Below are positions 62,642 through 64,000 of a DNA stretch of 64,000 nucleotides, in pieces (position 1 is the stretch's first letter; every line of letters starts with the position of its first letter). Source of the DNA: Prunella strophiata (lineage: Eukaryota > Chordata > Aves > Passeriformes > Prunellidae); assembly GCA_036583965.1 (NCBI GenBank), contig JAZBQD010000034.1, positions 5,231,222 to 5,295,221 of the forward strand. Reading direction: 5' to 3'. A model generated the notes under the pieces. It searched no databases and was not told the DNA's origin. It worked only from the letters and a program-made list of their open reading frames with translations. A program made the position numbers and the translations under genes.

Positions 62642-64000
62642 CTGAAAGAATCAAAGCACACGGTTAGCAAACAAGTCTCACTGCTTCCAGAGGTGGGAAA
62701 AGCACAGACTGCTGTTTTACATTTCTTTAATCCATCCCTTCCTTAGCCTAATAGGTGCACCCGGAGCTTTTGAGACAAAGGGAGTCTTTGTCCCGAGGAA
62801 AGCAGCTATTTTCACTCTGGGCTCCAATTCCAATTATACTAATAGCTCCTCCAGGTCACTTCAGCAGTCTTGCAAGATTACTTTAATACTGATCCGCTTA
62901 AATTCACTCTTTTCTGCAAGACCAGTGCCTCTCGAATCAAGATTTCAAACAGCTTTACGAAGCTAAGATTATTCCTGTGAGTAGAATTAAACTAATGGAA
63001 ATGTTCCCCGAGTTTATCTTCCCAGTGGAATGTTATTCCCCAATCTCAAGTGGAGGTTTTACCGCGGAAAAACCATGCCAGAAATCACTTCCCAGGGGAC
63101 ATTAACCCAGAAAAAAGCGCGGATTGCAAAAAGAGCTCATTTACCGATGAAATCGATCGCCTCGTTGAACCAGGAGCTGATATCCGCCTTGTGGTTGTCC
63201 TCCACGGGGATGCTTTTATACTGGTAGTGCCCCTCGAAGTGGTTGGGGCAGTTGGCCGAGACATTGATCAGCGCCGTGATCCCCAAAGCGTCCAGCATGT
63301 CCTTGCGGGAGGCGTGATAGGCGCTTCCCAAGTACAGGAACGGCAGGATTTCCACGGGCCCGCCCTGCAAACAGAGAGGAACAGCAGCGGTCAGCCCCGG
63401 CCGGAGCTCGGCGGCGCTCCCCGCTCGGCGCGGCGGCTCCGCCCGCTCCCCCCGGCGCTCACCTGGTCGTAGAGCGGGGTCCCGCAGGAGCTGCAGCCCG
63501 AGTCGGCGCTGCCGGGCGCGGGGCTGGCGCTCAGGGGCAGGCTGAGCCCGGCGGGGGCGGCCGGCTTGGTGCAGAGCTCGGAGCAGGCGGACGCGAAGGC
63601 TTCGTAACCTCCTGCGGGGGCAGAGCGGAGAGAGGGGCGCGGGGTGAGCGCCGAGCGGGGCGGCCCGGCCCGGCCCCTCCGGCGCCCGCGGGGCCACTCA
63701 CCCTTGAGGAAGCAGATGCGGGCACCGCGGGCCTCCCTGCAGAGGGTGCCGAGCGCCAGCAGCATGGTGCTGTCGCGCTTGGGCACTTCCAGGTCGGCGC
63801 TGCGCTCGTCCAGCAGCACCACGGTGTGGAAGAGCCCCTGGCGCAGGCGGGCGCGGAGCTCCTCGTTGGGCACGACGTGCTCCAGAGCCAGGGCGCCCTT
63901 GGCGCGGCGCCGCACGATGGTGCTGAGGCGGACGTTGCAGGAGCCGCGGATGTGCGCGGCGTTGAAGGAGAAGAAGGAGCGGCAGTCGAGGACGAGGCAC
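62271..64000 (-). CDS. DUSP1: Dual-specificity phosphatase 1 (MKP-1), partial at 5' end
   Basis: Split coding region: exon 4 62271-62641, exon 3 63145-63364, exon 2 63463-63611, exon 1 63702 to beyond 64000. All junctions are GT/AG and the phases (1, 0, 1) keep one frame through to a TGA at 62271-62273. About 345 residues are visible; human DUSP1 has 367, so only the first 20 or so residues and the start codon are missing. The order is a rhodanese/Cdc25-like MAPK-binding domain with the basic docking motif VRRRAKG, a linker, and the dual-specificity phosphatase domain with general-acid region VEDNHKAD and P-loop HCQAGISRS (catalytic Cys at 62601-62603). The tail ends SPITTSPSC. DUSP1 dephosphorylates the Thr and Tyr of p38, JNK and ERK in the nucleus. 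The C-terminal wording (VLDRGASTTTVFNFPVSIPVH) matches DUSP1 rather than DUSP4. The introns are only 90, 98 and 503 bp. Confidence 0.97.
63145..63364 (-). CDS. DUSP1: DUSP1 exon 3: N-terminal half of phosphatase domain
   Basis: This 220-bp exon starts GGPVEILPFLYLGSAYHAS after acceptor TTTGCAG and ends ...SWFNEAIDFI plus one base at donor G|GTAAAT. It carries the substrate-recognition strand and the general-acid loop IPVEDNHKAD. The sequence is essentially that of vertebrate DUSP1. Confidence 0.96.
63463..63611 (-). CDS. DUSP1: DUSP1 exon 2: interdomain linker
   Basis: The acceptor GCAG at 63615-63612 is followed by a codon completed across the junction (GGYEAFASACSELC...). The exon ends in phase 0 with PLYDQ at donor CAG|GTGAGC. 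It encodes the end of the rhodanese-like domain and the serine-rich linker (SADSGCSSCGTPLYDQ) before the phosphatase domain. The bounding introns are 90 and 98 bp. Confidence 0.95.
63702..64000 (-). CDS. DUSP1: DUSP1 exon 1 (partial): rhodanese-like MAPK-docking domain
   Basis: The exon reads from LVLDCRSFFSFNAAHIRG through CNVRLSTIVRRRAKGA to ARICFLKG and ends in phase 1 at donor G|GTGAGT (63701-63696). The arginine cluster of VRRRAKG is the kinase-interaction motif of MKPs. The DCRSFFSFNAAHI segment is the Cdc25/rhodanese-like loop. The exon runs off the right edge before reaching the initiator Met. Confidence 0.95.

Noticed and set aside
62271..62654. DUSP4 (MKP-2) as the identity of the phosphatase
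   Set aside because: The region after FESQVL matches DUSP1 (SAEAGSPAMSVLDRG, VFNFPVSIPVH), not the corresponding DUSP4 tail.

Overview
The window is vertebrate nuclear DNA, most likely from a bird. At least fifteen truncated CR1 LINE pieces in both orientations, in the form typical of bird genomes, are scattered through a GC-rich background. A DUSP1 (MKP-1) gene with very short introns lies at the right edge. No prokaryotic or organellar gene is present. Assignment to a passerine or to a small GC-rich chromosome is plausible but not shown.

Layout. 1-17 kb is gene-free and holds CR1 fragments, a 32-bp minisatellite (1.13-1.32 kb), a 28-bp triplication (11.05 kb) and a 49-bp minisatellite of about 66 copies (12.24-15.49 kb). 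17.06-18.46 kb is an anomalous pyrimidine-rich, CpG-containing stretch that looks like unreliable consensus. 18.46-23.2 kb is AT-rich, almost CR1-free, and carries the last two exons of ashwin (C2orf49) with an intron between them but with frameshifts and a premature stop. A scaffold gap of exactly 500 N follows at 24,255-24,754. 24.8-35.7 kb is gene-free, with a 23-bp minisatellite at 29.6 kb.

35.74-38.63 kb is a minisatellite of 19-bp and 14-bp units whose plus strand contains no T for about 2.56 kb. It abuts a CpG island (38.6-39.1 kb) that holds a candidate first coding exon on the minus strand (MGNAES..., followed by a GTAAGT donor). 39.21-43.72 kb is bounded by an inverted repeat with arms of about 215 bp and contains a hierarchical 14-bp minisatellite of about 3 kb. 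43.7-61.5 kb is intergenic with more CR1 fragments and a 22-bp repeat.

61.58-64.0 kb is DUSP1 on the minus strand: the 3' UTR with AU-rich elements, exons 4, 3 and 2, and most of exon 1. The start codon and promoter lie beyond the right edge.

The only confidently intact protein gene is DUSP1, a nuclear MAP-kinase phosphatase. The very long open frames over the tandem arrays are composition artefacts, not genes. The structures most worth a second look are the T-free CpG-dense array fused to a splice donor, the inverted-repeat unit around the 14-bp array, and the displaced, broken ashwin block next to an assembly gap.
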